A stretch of 64,000 nucleotides of DNA from Neobacillus rhizosphaerae (GCF_937468385.1 NZ_CALBWS010000018.1:36318-100317); one strand, 5' to 3'; counted from the stretch's first letter, positions 24,733 to 34,550 are shown. Numbers and translations: made by a program. The notes: generated by a model not told the origin, from the letters alone.

Positions 24733-27700
24733 AAAATTAACCAAAGTACTAGTGATTGGCTCAGGTCCGATTGTGATCGGGCAAGCTGCGGAATTTGATT
24801 ATGCAGGAACACAGGCGTGTATCGCTCTTAAAGAAGAGGGAATCGAAGTTATTTTAATCAATAATAACCCTGCAACGATTATGACAGATGAAGCCATTGC
24901 CGATAAGGTTTATATCGAACCGCTAACCGTTGCAACAATTGAAAAAATTATTCAGAAGGAAAAGCCGGATGGTGTGATTGGCACGCTGGGTGGGCAAACG
25001 GGCTTAAATTTAACGGTGCAGCTTTATGAACAGAATATTTTAGAAAAATACAATGTAGAATTGTTAGGAACCTCCGTCGAATCTATCAAAAACGGAGAAG
25101 ACCGGGAAAAGTTCCGCAATTTGATGCTTAAAATCGGTGAACCGATACCAGAATCAGCGATTATTCATAGCTTTGAAGACGGGGCAGCCTTTGTAAAGGA
25201 AATCGGTTTTCCGGTTATCATTCGTCCTGCCTATACGCTGGGAGGGGACGGCGGCGGATTCGCTCATGACGCTGAAGAACTAGAAACTGTCTTGAAAAAA
25301 GGCTTAGCAGCGAGTCCCATCTCTCAAGTATTAGTCGAAAAAAGCATTAAAGGCTGGAAGGAAATTGAATATGAGGTCATGAGGGATGCAAATGATACGT
25401 GCATTATTGTTTGCAATATGGAAAACATGGACCCGGTTGGTGTGCATACCGGCGATTCCATTGTCGTTGCTCCGTCGCAAACCTTGACGGATGTCCAATA
25501 TCAAATGCTCCGTGACGTTTCGATAAAGGTTATCAAAGAATTAGAGATAATTGGCGGCTGCAACATTCAGTTCGCCCTGCATCCGGAATCAAACCAGTAT
25601 TACATCATTGAAGTAAACCCGAGGGTAAGCCGTTCGTCGGCACTTGCTTCAAAAGCAACTGGTTATCCCATCGCAAGAATGGCCGCAAAGTGTGCAATTG
25701 GCTACCACTTAGATGAGATTGTGAATCCTATAACAGGTAATACCTTTGCTTCGTTTGAACCGGCGATTGATTATATAGTGGTTAAACTACCTCGTTTTCC
25801 ATTTGACAAGTTCCCTGAGGCAGACCGAACTTTGGGAACACAAATGAAAGCAACTGGGGAAGTCATGGCGATTGACCGAACATTTGAAGGTGCTCTAAAC
25901 AAGGCGATTCGGTCGATGGAAATGGATGTTTACGGTCTATGCCTTGAGGTAAATAAATCATTAAATGAGACATCCTTGTTTGAACTTCTGGATAAAGCAA
26001 ATGACAGACGGCTATTCGTCATTGCTGAAGCATGTAGAAGAGGGATCTCTCTTGAGAAACTTCAACAGCTGACTGAAATTGATCCATGGTTTTTATACAA
26101 AATTAATTCCATCGTTGCATTTGAAATGGAATTATCGGCCTATAGCTGGGAGGATGTTCCTTTACCATTGTTGAAAGAAGCAAAACGAAATAATATTGCC
26201 GATAAGTTATTATCACAAATTTACAATATCCCAGAAAAACAAGTCAGAACCAAGTGGAAAGAACTCAACTGGAAACCAGGCTATAAGATGGTTGACACCT
26301 GCTCGGCAGAATTTGATGCCGTGACACCTTACTATTATTCTACTTGGCATGGGGTTGACGAAGTAGAAATTACCAATAAGAAAAAAATTCTTGTCATTGG
26401 TTCAGGACCGATTCGAATCGGCCAAGGGATTGAATTCGATTACTGCTCAGTCCATGCCGCAAAAGCGATTAAGAAAAAGGGCTATGAGGCCGTGGTGATG
26501 AATAACAACCCTGAGACGGTAAGTACTGATTATTCAATCGCGGATCGCCTCTATTTTGAACCGTTAGCTGCTGAGGATGTCCTTCATGTGATTGAAAAAG
26601 AGCGGGTTGAAGGCGTATTAATTCAATTTGGCGGGCAAACGGCTATTAATTTAGCCCATGATTTAGAGAATGAAGGAGTTAAGATTTTAGGCACTTCCGT
26701 GGACAATGTCGACCGTCTGGAGGATCGCAAAGAATTTTATCAGCTTTTAGAAGATTTAAACATCCCCCATATTGAAGGGGAAACTGTATCCCATGTGGAT
26801 GAATTAGCCACAGCTGCAGCTGAATTAGGCTACCCGGTTCTTGTGAGACCTTCTTATGTCATTGGTGGTCAATCGATGTTTACGATTTTTTCAGAAAGGG
26901 ATCTACAAAGCTATCTCATACAGCTTGAAAAGAACTCAAATGCTAAAATGTGGCCGTTATTAGTAGATAAATATTTGCCTGGATTAGAATGCGAGATTGA
27001 TGTGATAAGTGACGGGAGCACAATTGTTGTTCCAGGAATCTTTGAACATATTGAAAAAGCAGGCGTACACTCCGGTGACAGTATTTCTGTCTTTCCGCCA
27101 ATTTCGATATCAGAAAAAATCAAGGAAACATTACTTGGATATGCAGGCGAAATTGCTAAAACCGCACCAATCATCGGCATGATGAATATCCAATTTGTTA
27201 TTTATGAGAACCAGGTTTATGTTCTGGAGGTAAACCCTCGTTCATCGAGAACGGTGCCAATCATCAGTAAAGTCACGGGTGTTCCGATGATTGAATGGGC
27301 GGTATGTGTACAGTTAGGCGATTCCTTAACGGATTTGAGCCCGATAAAAGGATTACTGGCAGAACCAAATTATTTTTCCATAAAAGCACCGATTTTTTCA
27401 TCAAGTAAGCTAAAGGGGGTCGACCATGTCCTTGGACCGGAAATGAAATCAACAGGTGAAGCGCTTGGCATCGGGTTAACTTACCAAGAAGCCTTTGATA
27501 AGGCGATTCCCTCGATGAGTGAGAATCCGGAAAAAACGTATATCTTTTGTTCCATTGCAGATCGTGAAAAGCAAGAAAGTCTTCCAATCATCAAGAGCCT
27601 TATCAAGAATCGATTCAAGCTGGCTGCGACGGAAGGTACGGCTGATTTTTTAAAGAATAAAGGCATTCCTGTTGAAAAAGTAGTGAAGGACGATCAGGAT

Positions 27701-27955
27701 GTTAATGACCTATTTCGGAATCACGCCATGAAGGCTGTGATTAATATTCCGAACCAAGGAAGGAACAAACTGAAATTTGGTTTTTACATTCGTGAACAAG
27801 CGATTCGTTATAAGGTCCCAGTGTTCACGCATTTAGATACGGTTAATGCCATCATTGGTTTAGGAAATAGTCCTATTTCCGATTATGAAGCACGGTCGGT
27901 AAGTGAATATTACAATTTGGAAATGGAAGGTGTTGTTCATGTTAGAAGCATATAA
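24719..27955 (+). CDS. carB: Carbamoyl-phosphate synthase large subunit, arginine operon
   Basis: A 1078-aa synthetase with two homologous ATP-grasp halves. The paired LVIGSGPIVIGQAAEFDYAG and LVIGSGPIRIGQGIEFDYCS segments, near residues 10 and 555, mark them. A C-terminal MGS-like allosteric domain covers about the last 130 residues. It makes carbamoyl phosphate from bicarbonate, ammonia and 2 ATP. The start overlaps carA. Length is close to the pyrimidine-type enzyme and rather longer than the arginine-specific B. subtilis CarB. It overlaps argF by 17 bases. Confidence 0.96.
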   Translation: MPLNEKLTKVLVIGSGPIVIGQAAEFDYAGTQACIALKEEGIEVILINNNPATIMTDEAIADKVYIEPLTVATIEKIIQKEKPDGVIGTLGGQTGLNLTVQLYEQNILEKYNVELLGTSVESIKNGEDREKFRNLMLKIGEPIPESAIIHSFEDGAAFVKEIGFPVIIRPAYTLGGDGGGFAHDAEELETVLKKGLAASPISQVLVEKSIKGWKEIEYEVMRDANDTCIIVCNMENMDPVGVHTGDSIVVAPSQTLTDVQYQMLRDVSIKVIKELEIIGGCNIQFALHPESNQYYIIEVNPRVSRSSALASKATGYPIARMAAKCAIGYHLDEIVNPITGNTFASFEPAIDYIVVKLPRFPFDKFPEADRTLGTQMKATGEVMAIDRTFEGALNKAIRSMEMDVYGLCLEVNKSLNETSLFELLDKANDRRLFVIAEACRRGISLEKLQQLTEIDPWFLYKINSIVAFEMELSAYSWEDVPLPLLKEAKRNNIADKLLSQIYNIPEKQVRTKWKELNWKPGYKMVDTCSAEFDAVTPYYYSTWHGVDEVEITNKKKILVIGSGPIRIGQGIEFDYCSVHAAKAIKKKGYEAVVMNNNPETVSTDYSIADRLYFEPLAAEDVLHVIEKERVEGVLIQFGGQTAINLAHDLENEGVKILGTSVDNVDRLEDRKEFYQLLEDLNIPHIEGETVSHVDELATAAAELGYPVLVRPSYVIGGQSMFTIFSERDLQSYLIQLEKNSNAKMWPLLVDKYLPGLECEIDVISDGSTIVVPGIFEHIEKAGVHSGDSISVFPPISISEKIKETLLGYAGEIAKTAPIIGMMNIQFVIYENQVYVLEVNPRSSRTVPIISKVTGVPMIEWAVCVQLGDSLTDLSPIKGLLAEPNYFSIKAPIFSSSKLKGVDHVLGPEMKSTGEALGIGLTYQEAFDKAIPSMSENPEKTYIFCSIADREKQESLPIIKSLIKNRFKLAATEGTADFLKNKGIPVEKVVKDDQDVNDLFRNHAMKAVINIPNQGRNKLKFGFYIREQAIRYKVPVFTHLDTVNAIIGLGNSPISDYEARSVSEYYNLEMEGVVHVRSI

Positions 27956-28916
27956 ATTGAAGGATACAAGTTGTACTGAAAGCATAATATCAAAGGGAAA
28001 AGATTTTTTACAGCTTGCCGATTTTAGCACAGAGGAAATTCTTCATCTGCTAGATGTGGCACAGGAATTGAAGGCAAAGCAAAAGAAGGGAAAACCGCAT
28101 TCGTTCTTAAGCGGAAAGGTTTTAGGAATGATTTTTGAAAAATCTTCAACCCGTACAAGAGTATCGTTTGAGGTTGGGATGCTCCAGCTTGGGGGTCATG
28201 CGATTTTTCTAAGCTCGAAAGACCTACAGCTTGGCAGAGGGGAAAGTATTTCTGATACCGCCAAAGTATTATCTCGTTATGTGGATGGCATCATGATTCG
28301 AACTTTTTCGCACGACTCGGTTGAAGAGTTGGCAGAGCATGCAACCGTTCCGGTTATTAATGGTTTAACTGACCTACATCATCCAACCCAAGTAATGGCA
28401 GACCTGCTGACCATCCTTGAACATAAAGGGAAATTGTCAGGCTTAAAGATGTGCTATTTAGGAGACGGAAATAACAATATGGCTCATTCATTAATGGAAG
28501 GCGCTGTTAAAACAGGAATGCACATTAGCATTGCCAGCCCGCTCGATTATTTGCCCAATGCAAAAATAACAGAGAAGGCAATGGAAGTGGGCAAACATAC
28601 GGGAAGTATAGTAAAGGTGACAACCGATCCACAGGAAGCTGTTAAAGACGCGGATGTCATTGTTACAGATGTTTGGACCAGCATGGGTCAGGAGGAAGAA
28701 ACCGAAAAGCGGCTCAAGGTGTTTGCATCCTATCAAGTAAATGAGGAATTATGTAAGCATGCTAAAAACGATTTTCTCTTTTTACATTGCCTGCCGGCTC
28801 ATCGCGGCGAAGAGGTATCTGCGGAAATTATTGATGGACCGCATTCGGTCGTATTTGATGAAGCAGAGAACCGCCTCCATGCCCAAAAAGCAATTTTAAA
28901 ATTATTACTAGCATAA
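27939..28916 (+). CDS. argF: Ornithine carbamoyltransferase
   Basis: A 325-aa transcarbamylase that joins carbamoyl phosphate and ornithine to citrulline. The carbamoyl phosphate site STRTR is at residues 70-74. HPTQVMADLLT and the catalytic Cys in FLHCLPAHRGEEV are present. The ATG at 27939 has GGAAGGTG upstream and lies inside the carB end, so the genes are coupled. An upstream in-frame start at 27903 has no support. Last gene of the first arginine transcription unit; no terminator separates it from argG. Confidence 0.95.
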   Translation: MLEAYKLKDTSCTESIISKGKDFLQLADFSTEEILHLLDVAQELKAKQKKGKPHSFLSGKVLGMIFEKSSTRTRVSFEVGMLQLGGHAIFLSSKDLQLGRGESISDTAKVLSRYVDGIMIRTFSHDSVEELAEHATVPVINGLTDLHHPTQVMADLLTILEHKGKLSGLKMCYLGDGNNNMAHSLMEGAVKTGMHISIASPLDYLPNAKITEKAMEVGKHTGSIVKVTTDPQEAVKDADVIVTDVWTSMGQEEETEKRLKVFASYQVNEELCKHAKNDFLFLHCLPAHRGEEVSAEIIDGPHSVVFDEAENRLHAQKAILKLLLA

Positions 28917-28941
28917 TAGTATTTATTTTTTTGATTTTTGA

Positions 28942-28975
28942 TGTATAATAATTCTATTGGTTGAATAATAATACA
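28942..28975 (+). promoter_or_regulatory. ArgR-type inverted repeat upstream of argG
   Basis: TGTATAATAATTC (28942-28954) and GAATAATAATACA (28963-28975) are 13-bp arms with one mismatch and an 8-bp centre. They share TATAATAATTC with the argC operator. TATAAT at 28944-28949 is a possible -10. The element suggests separate ArgR control of argGH. Confidence 0.7.
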
Positions 28976-28997
28976 CATTAACATAAGGAGAATACAG

Positions 28998-30209
28998 ATG
29001 ACAAAAGAGAAAATCGTTTTAGCCTATTCAGGCGGTTTAGATACATCCGTATCTGTTAAATGGATTCAGGAAAAATATGGTTATGATGTGATTGCCTTAG
29101 GCCTTGATGTTGGTGAAGGTAAGGACTTAGAAGCCATTAAAAACAAGGCATTGAATGTCGGCGCCATCAAAGCAATTATGATTGATGGGAAAGAATTATT
29201 AGCCAAGGAGTATATTCTTCCCGCTTTGAAGGCTAATTGTTTATATGAAGGAAAGTACCCATTATCTTCTGCCCTTTCCAGACCGCTAATTTCTAAATTA
29301 TTGGTCGAAGTCGCTGAAAAAGAGGGTGCCGCCGCTGTAGCTCACGGCTGTACAGGTAAAGGAAATGACCAAGTGCGCTTTGAAGTTTCGGTTCAGGCGT
29401 TAAATCCAAACTTAAAAGTAATCGCTCCAGTTCGTGAATGGGGCATGACCCGTGACGAAGAAATATTGTATGCACAGGAAAACGGGATTCCGATTCCCGT
29501 TGATTTAGATAATCCATTTTCGATTGATGCCAACATTTGGGGCCGTGCCTGCGAAGCTGGTGTTCTTGAAAATCCATGGGCGGAGGCACCGGAAGCGGCA
29601 TTTGATTGGACCAACCCGATTGAATTAACACCAGATGAAGCAGAATATGTGGAAATTGATTTCGTGCAGGGAATTCCTGTGGCGCTTAATGGCGAACAGC
29701 TTCCCCTTGTTCAGCTAATTGAAACGTTAAATGATCTTGGCGGCAAGCACGGTGTTGGTCGTATTGACCACATTGAAAATAGATTAGTAGGAATTAAATC
29801 ACGTGAAGTGTACGAGAATCCTGCAGCACTCATTTTAATCAACGCTCATAAGGAATTAGAATTTTTGACTTTACCTCGTGAGGTTACCCAGTTCAAAACA
29901 CAGGTTGATCAGCAAATGGCAAAAATTATTTATGAAGGCCTTTGGTATTCTCCGTTAAAAACAGCCCTTGATGCCTTTATTGATGAAACGCAGAAGGTTG
30001 TTTCTGGAACCATCCGAGTCAAACTTCATAAAGGGAATCATACGGTTGTTGGCCGTAAGTCCCCTCACAGCCTTTACAATGAGGAATTAGCAACCTATGC
30101 AAAAGGAGATGCTTTTGATCATAATGCAGCGGTTGGTTTTATTAAACTTTGGGGTTTACCGACAAAGGTTTATGCTGAAGTGAATAATAAAGACTCAATT
30201 TTAAAATAA
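28998..30209 (+). CDS. argG: Argininosuccinate synthase
   Basis: A 403-aa ATP pyrophosphatase that condenses citrulline and aspartate. The N-terminal PP-loop AYSGGLDTS is at residues 9-17. The [14 protein letters not shown] and [17 protein letters not shown] segments are family signatures. The ATG has ATAAGGAG upstream. A 34-bp ArgR-type repeat precedes it, and argH follows after a 278-bp gap with a tandem repeat. Full-length. Confidence 0.96.
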   Translation: MTKEKIVLAYSGGLDTSVSVKWIQEKYGYDVIALGLDVGEGKDLEAIKNKALNVGAIKAIMIDGKELLAKEYILPALKANCLYEGKYPLSSALSRPLISKLLVEVAEKEGAAAVAHGCTGKGNDQVRFEVSVQALNPNLKVIAPVREWGMTRDEEILYAQENGIPIPVDLDNPFSIDANIWGRACEAGVLENPWAEAPEAAFDWTNPIELTPDEAEYVEIDFVQGIPVALNGEQLPLVQLIETLNDLGGKHGVGRIDHIENRLVGIKSREVYENPAALILINAHKELEFLTLPREVTQFKTQVDQQMAKIIYEGLWYSPLKTALDAFIDETQKVVSGTIRVKLHKGNHTVVGRKSPHSLYNEELATYAKGDAFDHNAAVGFIKLWGLPTKVYAEVNNKDSILK

Positions 30210-30215
30210 TACAGA

Positions 30216-30245
30216 TTGCCCTCGAAGCTTACATTTCGGGGGCAA
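30216..30245 (+). terminator. Hairpin after argG
   Basis: TTGCCC-T-CGAA pairs with TTCG-GG-GGGCAA. No T-run follows, so it is a weak or partial terminator; argG-argH readthrough is possible. Confidence 0.45.
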
Positions 30246-30299
30246 ACTGATTAGTGGAAGACTCAATTTTAGATTCAAAACTATGGCGTTTTGCTATTC

Positions 30300-30436
30300 A
30301 CTGATAAAATGCAAAACTCGGTGATAAAATAGCTGAACTCGCTGATAAAATAGCTGAATTCGCTGATAAACTAGCTGAATTCGCTGATAAATTAGCTGAA
30401 TTCGCTGATATTCCTGCGAAATTCGCTGATAAAAAA
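30300..30436. repeat. 21-bp tandem repeat between argG and argH
   Basis: The GCTGATAAAATAGCTGAATTC unit recurs with CTGAT (or GTGAT) at 30301, 30321, 30342, 30363, 30384, 30405 and 30426. Spacing is exactly 21 from the second unit on. The first and the last two units are degenerate. The middle units stay open in the argH frame as an ADK(I/L)AEF heptad, but no ATG, GTG or TTG start precedes them. AACTCGCTGAT occurs again once at about 38025. Confidence 0.95.
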
Positions 30437-30487
30437 TTATTTCAGGTTAATGAAAAAAAAAAGCTCGTATTGAAGGGGGAGCATTAT

Positions 30488-31864
30488 ATGTCAAAGCTAT
30501 GGGGCGGACGCTTTACAAAAGAAACGAACAAGCTCGTTGAAGAATTCACAGCTTCGATTTCTTTTGATCAAAAGCTAGCCAATGAAGATATCGATGGAAG
30601 CCTTGCCCATGTGCAAATGCTAGGGGAGTGCTCCATTATTCCGGTGGAGGATGCTGAGAAAATTAAGCATGGACTACTCGAGATTAAAGAGATGGTTAAA
30701 CGTGATGAGGTTGAATTTCTTGTTGAAGATGAAGATATTCATATGAATATCGAGAAGCTGTTAATTGAAAAAATTGGTCCTGTTGGTGGCAAGCTTCACA
30801 CGGGCCGCAGCCGGAATGACCAAGTGGCAACGGATATGCATCTTTATTTACGAACAAAAACGACTGAACTGATAAAATTAATGGAAGATGTACAGCAGGC
30901 AATCATCAATCAGGCCCAGGAAAATATTGAAACGTTGATTCCCGGCTATACCCACCTGCAGCGAGCCCAGCCGGTTTCCTTTGCCCATCATTTAATGGCT
31001 TACTTTTGGATGTTTGAACGGGATAAAGAGAGATTGATCGATTCCCAGAAACGGGTGAACTGGCTACCACTTGGTTCCGGAGCATTGGCAGGGACCACCT
31101 TTCCCATTAACCGCGAACGTGTTGCCGAGATATTAGGGTTTGAAACCATCTATCCAAACAGTATGGACGCAGTCAGCGATCGCGATTTCATCCTTGAATT
31201 TTTGTCGATTGGTTCGATTATCATGACCCATATTTCCCGATTATCTGAAGAACTGGTGATTTGGTCAAGCCAGGAATTTCAATTTGTGGAGTTGGATGAT
31301 TCGTTTTGTACAGGATCAAGTATTATGCCACAAAAAAAGAACCCCGATGTTCCTGAGTTGCTAAGAGGGAAAACGGGGCGCACATATGGTAATTTAATTG
31401 GATTGTTAACTGTATTAAAAGGATTACCGCTCGCATATAATAAGGACTTACAAGAAGATAAAGAAGGTATGTTTGATACAGTTGAAACGTTAGAGGGGTC
31501 TTTAAAGCTGTTAGCACCGATGATTGAGAGTATGACAGTAAATAAAGATGTAATGCGAAAAGCAATTAACAATGATTTTTCTAATGCTACAGATATCGCC
31601 GATTACTTGGTAAGAAAAGGATTACCCTTCCGTGAAGCCCATGAAGTCATTGGGAAAATTGTTTTATATGCAATCCAGTCAAATAAGTTTTTGCTGGATT
31701 TAAGCTTTGCTGAGTATCAGGGGTTTAGTCGGTTATTTGAAGAAGATATCTACGTGGTATTGGCACCTGAGCATGTTGTGGCTGTTCGAAACAGCTTTGG
31801 TGGAACATCACCGGAACAGGTTAGAGGTCAAATTAAGCTTGCGGAAAAAAAACTGCAACAATAA
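30488..31864 (+). CDS. argH: Argininosuccinate lyase
   Basis: A 458-aa fumarase/aspartase-superfamily tetramer that releases fumarate and arginine. The superfamily signature [11 protein letters not shown] is present, with [16 protein letters not shown] and TPGYTHLQ-like [15 protein letters not shown]. The ATG at 30488 is chosen because AAGGGGGAG (30473-30481) is 6 nt upstream; a TTG at 30470 would lie before that site. It follows the 21-bp repeat array and ends the arginine block with a clear terminator. Confidence 0.96.
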   Translation: MSKLWGGRFTKETNKLVEEFTASISFDQKLANEDIDGSLAHVQMLGECSIIPVEDAEKIKHGLLEIKEMVKRDEVEFLVEDEDIHMNIEKLLIEKIGPVGGKLHTGRSRNDQVATDMHLYLRTKTTELIKLMEDVQQAIINQAQENIETLIPGYTHLQRAQPVSFAHHLMAYFWMFERDKERLIDSQKRVNWLPLGSGALAGTTFPINRERVAEILGFETIYPNSMDAVSDRDFILEFLSIGSIIMTHISRLSEELVIWSSQEFQFVELDDSFCTGSSIMPQKKNPDVPELLRGKTGRTYGNLIGLLTVLKGLPLAYNKDLQEDKEGMFDTVETLEGSLKLLAPMIESMTVNKDVMRKAINNDFSNATDIADYLVRKGLPFREAHEVIGKIVLYAIQSNKFLLDLSFAEYQGFSRLFEEDIYVVLAPEHVVAVRNSFGGTSPEQVRGQIKLAEKKLQQ

Positions 31865-31870
31865 GAAACC

Positions 31871-31894
31871 AGCTCGTCAAATGACGGGCTTTTA
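31871..31894 (+). terminator. Intrinsic terminator after argH
   Basis: AGCTCGTC and GACGGGCT form an 8-bp stem (one G-T pair) with AAAT loop and TTTTAT after it. Confidence 0.85.
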
Positions 31895-31962
31895 TATTTG
31901 ATTTGTATCTAAAACCAAAATAGTAGATAATTTTTTCATAGCTTACCAAAAGGAGTAGACAA

Positions 31963-32823
31963 ATGAAATTAAGAGTATCTGCTGTACAGTACCATCTCCA
32001 TACGATTCAATCGTTTGCAGAATTCGCCGCCGAATGCGCGCATTACATTAAAACAGCTGAAGAGTTTGGTGCAGAGTTTGTTCTGTTTCCTGAGCTTTTT
32101 ACTACTCAGCTCCTATCTATTGACAATGGTCAGGGTCGAAGCCTAACTATAGATGATTTGCCGAGCTTTACCGAGCAATACCACGAATTATTCTCCAATT
32201 TTGCAAAGCAAACAACCATGCACATAATCGCGGGAACACATGTCATCAAAAAGGACGGTAAGCTTTATAATACCGCGTATTTATTTTATCCAGATGGACG
32301 AGTGGGTGAGCAGGCCAAGCTTCACATTACACCAACAGAGGTGAATGAGTGGAATATGGCAGCAGGCGATTCATTTCAGATCTTTGAAACGAACAAAGGG
32401 AAAATTGCCATACTGACCTGCTACGATATTGAGTTTCCGGAAATCGTTCGCATAGCTAAGGCAAAGGGGGCAGACGTTATTTTCTGTCCCTCATGTACAG
32501 AGGACCGTCATGGCTTCCACCGTGTCCGTTACACAAGCCATGCCCGGGCAATAGAAAATCAGCTATATGTTGTCTTAACTGGAACTGTTGGCTCACTGCC
32601 AACGGTTGACTTTATGCGCAGTAATATTGGTCAGGCCGTAATCATTACTCCTAATGATATCCCATTCCCACCAAAAGGCATTCAAGTTGAAGGAGAAATC
32701 AATAATGACATGGTCATCACGGCGGATCTTGATTTAGAACTCTTATACGAGGTGCGCGAGCGCGGCACGGTCACAACCTGGCGCGATCGCAGAACGGACC
32801 TATATGTGGATTGGGGAAAATGA
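31963..32823 (+). CDS. Carbon-nitrogen hydrolase (nitrilase superfamily), YhcX-like catalytic domain
   Basis: A 286-aa amidase/nitrilase-fold protein. The Glu-Lys-Cys triad is visible as Glu44 (LFPELF), Lys119 (AKLHITP) and Cys153 (LTCYDIEFPE). The opening RVSAVQYHLHTI and SCTEDRHGFHRVRY closely resemble the C-terminal half of B. subtilis YhcX, which has an extra N-terminal GNAT acetyltransferase domain. That domain is absent here, and no in-frame coding extends upstream. Start ATG has AAAAGGAG upstream. Substrate unknown; likely an aliphatic amide. Confidence 0.88.
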   Translation: MKLRVSAVQYHLHTIQSFAEFAAECAHYIKTAEEFGAEFVLFPELFTTQLLSIDNGQGRSLTIDDLPSFTEQYHELFSNFAKQTTMHIIAGTHVIKKDGKLYNTAYLFYPDGRVGEQAKLHITPTEVNEWNMAAGDSFQIFETNKGKIAILTCYDIEFPEIVRIAKAKGADVIFCPSCTEDRHGFHRVRYTSHARAIENQLYVVLTGTVGSLPTVDFMRSNIGQAVIITPNDIPFPPKGIQVEGEINNDMVITADLDLELLYEVRERGTVTTWRDRRTDLYVDWGK

Positions 32824-32999
32824 TCGAAATGATCTGATTGGCTTGTATCGAAGCGAGTATTCCGTTTTTACCAAAGATCAACTTCAGCTCATCATCATTC
32901 ATCGTTCCCCCTAACAACCAGCAGGTAAGGCTAAAGATGATTGAAAAAATCAATGCAAAGGAAACTATTGCAATATTGCCGCTTTAATGAAAAAACCTA

Positions 33000-33028
33000 T
33001 TGACATTGACTGAAAATTTAGCTAATAT
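33000..33028 (+). promoter_or_regulatory. Promoter of the SAM riboswitch-hom transcript
   Basis: TTGACA (33000-33005), 17 bp, TAATAT (33023-33028). It places the start of transcription about 30 bases before the riboswitch. Confidence 0.7.
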
Positions 33029-33068
33029 ACTTTTTATACATTGGAAATTAATGAAAAAATATATAAAA

Positions 33069-33220
33069 CTCTTATCCAGAGCGGCGGAGGGACTAGGCCC
33101 GATGAAGCCCGGCAACCATCAAGGTAATCCTTGAAAAGGTGCTAATTCCTGCAGGTTATTTTTAACCTGGAAGATAAGAGGAGGAAACTAACCCTCTTCT
33201 TATGAAGAGGGTTTTATTTT
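33069..33220 (+). ncRNA. SAM-I (S-box) riboswitch with terminator
   Basis: The aptamer spans 33069-33180. P1 arms are CTCTTATC and GATAAGAG, with the conserved GAGGGACTAGGCCCGATGAAG and CCCGGCAACC, then AAGGTGCTAATTCCTGCAG. The expression platform has a terminator stem AACCCTCTTC / GAAGAGGGTT (33190-33213) with a T-run. An alternative antiterminator pairs AAGAGG (33176-33181) with CCTCTT (33193-33198), using the 3' strand of P1. SAM binding would thus stop transcription of hom. All core elements are intact. Confidence 0.95.
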
Positions 33221-33271
33221 TCAAAAAAACTGATGGTCAAATTCTCAATTCATTTGAAGGGGTGGAAAAGC

Positions 33272-34507
33272 ATGTCTGTAATTAAAGTGGCAATTCTAGG
33301 TTTTGGTACGGTTGGTCAAGGGGTATATAAGACGATACAATCCCATGGCGAAGAGTTAACAGCTGTTTTAGGAAAAAAGGTCGAAGTGGCAGCTGTCCTC
33401 ATCAAAAATAATCAGAAGGAAAGAGAAATAAGTGAAGAAGTTCTGGTTACGACTAATTTTGGAGAAATCCTAGACCTTCCCCAGCTTGACATTGTTGTCG
33501 AAGCCATCGTCGATAAAGAACCAACGTTTACATTTTTGAAAAAAGCAATAAAGCACGGCTGCCACATCATTACAGCGAATAAAGAAATGTTTGCCCACCA
33601 TGGAAAAGAGCTGATCGAGCTCGCAGATGAGAATCATGTTTCCATTGGCTTTGAAGCAACAGTTGCAGGGGGAATTCCGGTCATTCAAACCTTAAGGGAG
33701 TTATTAAAAATTAATCGCGTCGATCAAGTTCAAGGCATCTTAAATGGAACATCAAATTTCATCTTGACGGAAATGCGTGTGAAAAAGCAGTCTTTTGCTC
33801 AAAGCTTACTTCAAGCACAACTAAATGGTTATGCCGAGGCGGATCCAACAAATGATGTTGAAGGCTATGATGCTTTTTATAAAACAATGATCCTCAGCAG
33901 AATTAGCTTTGGGGAAGAACCAAATTGGCATGCTGTTGAGCGTGAAGGGATTACTTCGATAACAAGTGAATTAATCGCCGCAGCTGAAAAATTCGGCTTG
34001 AGGTTTAAACATGTTGCCAGTCTTACGAAAGCAGGAAATCAAATAAAAGCATCGGTTAAACCTGTCCTTGTTGGTCAGGAGCACCCTTTCTACCATGTTG
34101 AGGGAGTAGAAAATGCTGTCAATGTCCACTCGGATATTGTGGGAAGAATCACACTGCAGGGTCCTGGTGCCGGAATGTTTCCAACCGCAAGTGCTGTGAT
34201 TGAAGATTTGGTTTATGTTTGTCAAAGTCATCCTGCCAAGCGCAGTTACACGGGGACACCTGGCGGAAACATTGGACAGAAAAATGAGGATAAAAAAGAA
34301 TATTGGTTAGTACAGGGGCTAACCAAAAAATATGCAGCCCCTTCAATTACCTGGATTGATCAAGCTGCTAACGAGATCTTTATCATCCAGACAACCAGGA
34401 AAGAGGTGGACCAGCTCGCGATTCAACAAGGGGGGCTTGTCTACTATCCAATACTCGGGGAATATGAAACGCTGTTGAAAGATACAGCTTTAACAGCTTT
34501 ATTATAA
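33272..34507 (+). CDS. hom: Homoserine dehydrogenase
   Basis: A 411-aa enzyme reducing aspartate semialdehyde to homoserine. The N-terminal GFGTVGQG motif is at 10-17, the catalytic region has ILNGTSNFILTEM, and EADPTNDVEGYDA is the family signature. The last about 80 residues look like an ACT regulatory domain. The ATG at 33272 has AAGGGGTGG upstream. The S-box leader makes it respond to SAM, so it serves methionine supply; in B. subtilis hom lies with thrC and thrB, which are absent here. Probably a methionine-dedicated isozyme or relocated gene (inference). Confidence 0.93.
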   Translation: MSVIKVAILGFGTVGQGVYKTIQSHGEELTAVLGKKVEVAAVLIKNNQKEREISEEVLVTTNFGEILDLPQLDIVVEAIVDKEPTFTFLKKAIKHGCHIITANKEMFAHHGKELIELADENHVSIGFEATVAGGIPVIQTLRELLKINRVDQVQGILNGTSNFILTEMRVKKQSFAQSLLQAQLNGYAEADPTNDVEGYDAFYKTMILSRISFGEEPNWHAVEREGITSITSELIAAAEKFGLRFKHVASLTKAGNQIKASVKPVLVGQEHPFYHVEGVENAVNVHSDIVGRITLQGPGAGMFPTASAVIEDLVYVCQSHPAKRSYTGTPGGNIGQKNEDKKEYWLVQGLTKKYAAPSITWIDQAANEIFIIQTTRKEVDQLAIQQGGLVYYPILGEYETLLKDTALTALL

Positions 34508-34522
34508 AAAGTCCAATCCTTT

Positions 34523-34550
34523 AAAAGAGCATCCGCAAGTGCTCTTTTTT
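34523..34550 (+). terminator. Intrinsic terminator after hom
   Basis: AAAAGAGCA and TGCTCTTTT arms with an 8-nt loop and six T. The dispersed repeat copy B begins at the next base. Confidence 0.9.

Noticed and set aside
30300..30487. N-terminal extension of argH through the 21-bp repeats
   Set aside because: No ATG, GTG or TTG occurs in frame between the last stop and 30470, and a strong ribosome binding site serves ATG 30488.
32771..32953. Minus-strand 60-residue frame with a hydrophobic start and MNDDELKLIFGKNGI
   Set aside because: No ribosome binding site, a TTG-only start, and its last third lies antisense to the nitrilase gene end. It could be a decayed small membrane protein gene, but this cannot be supported.
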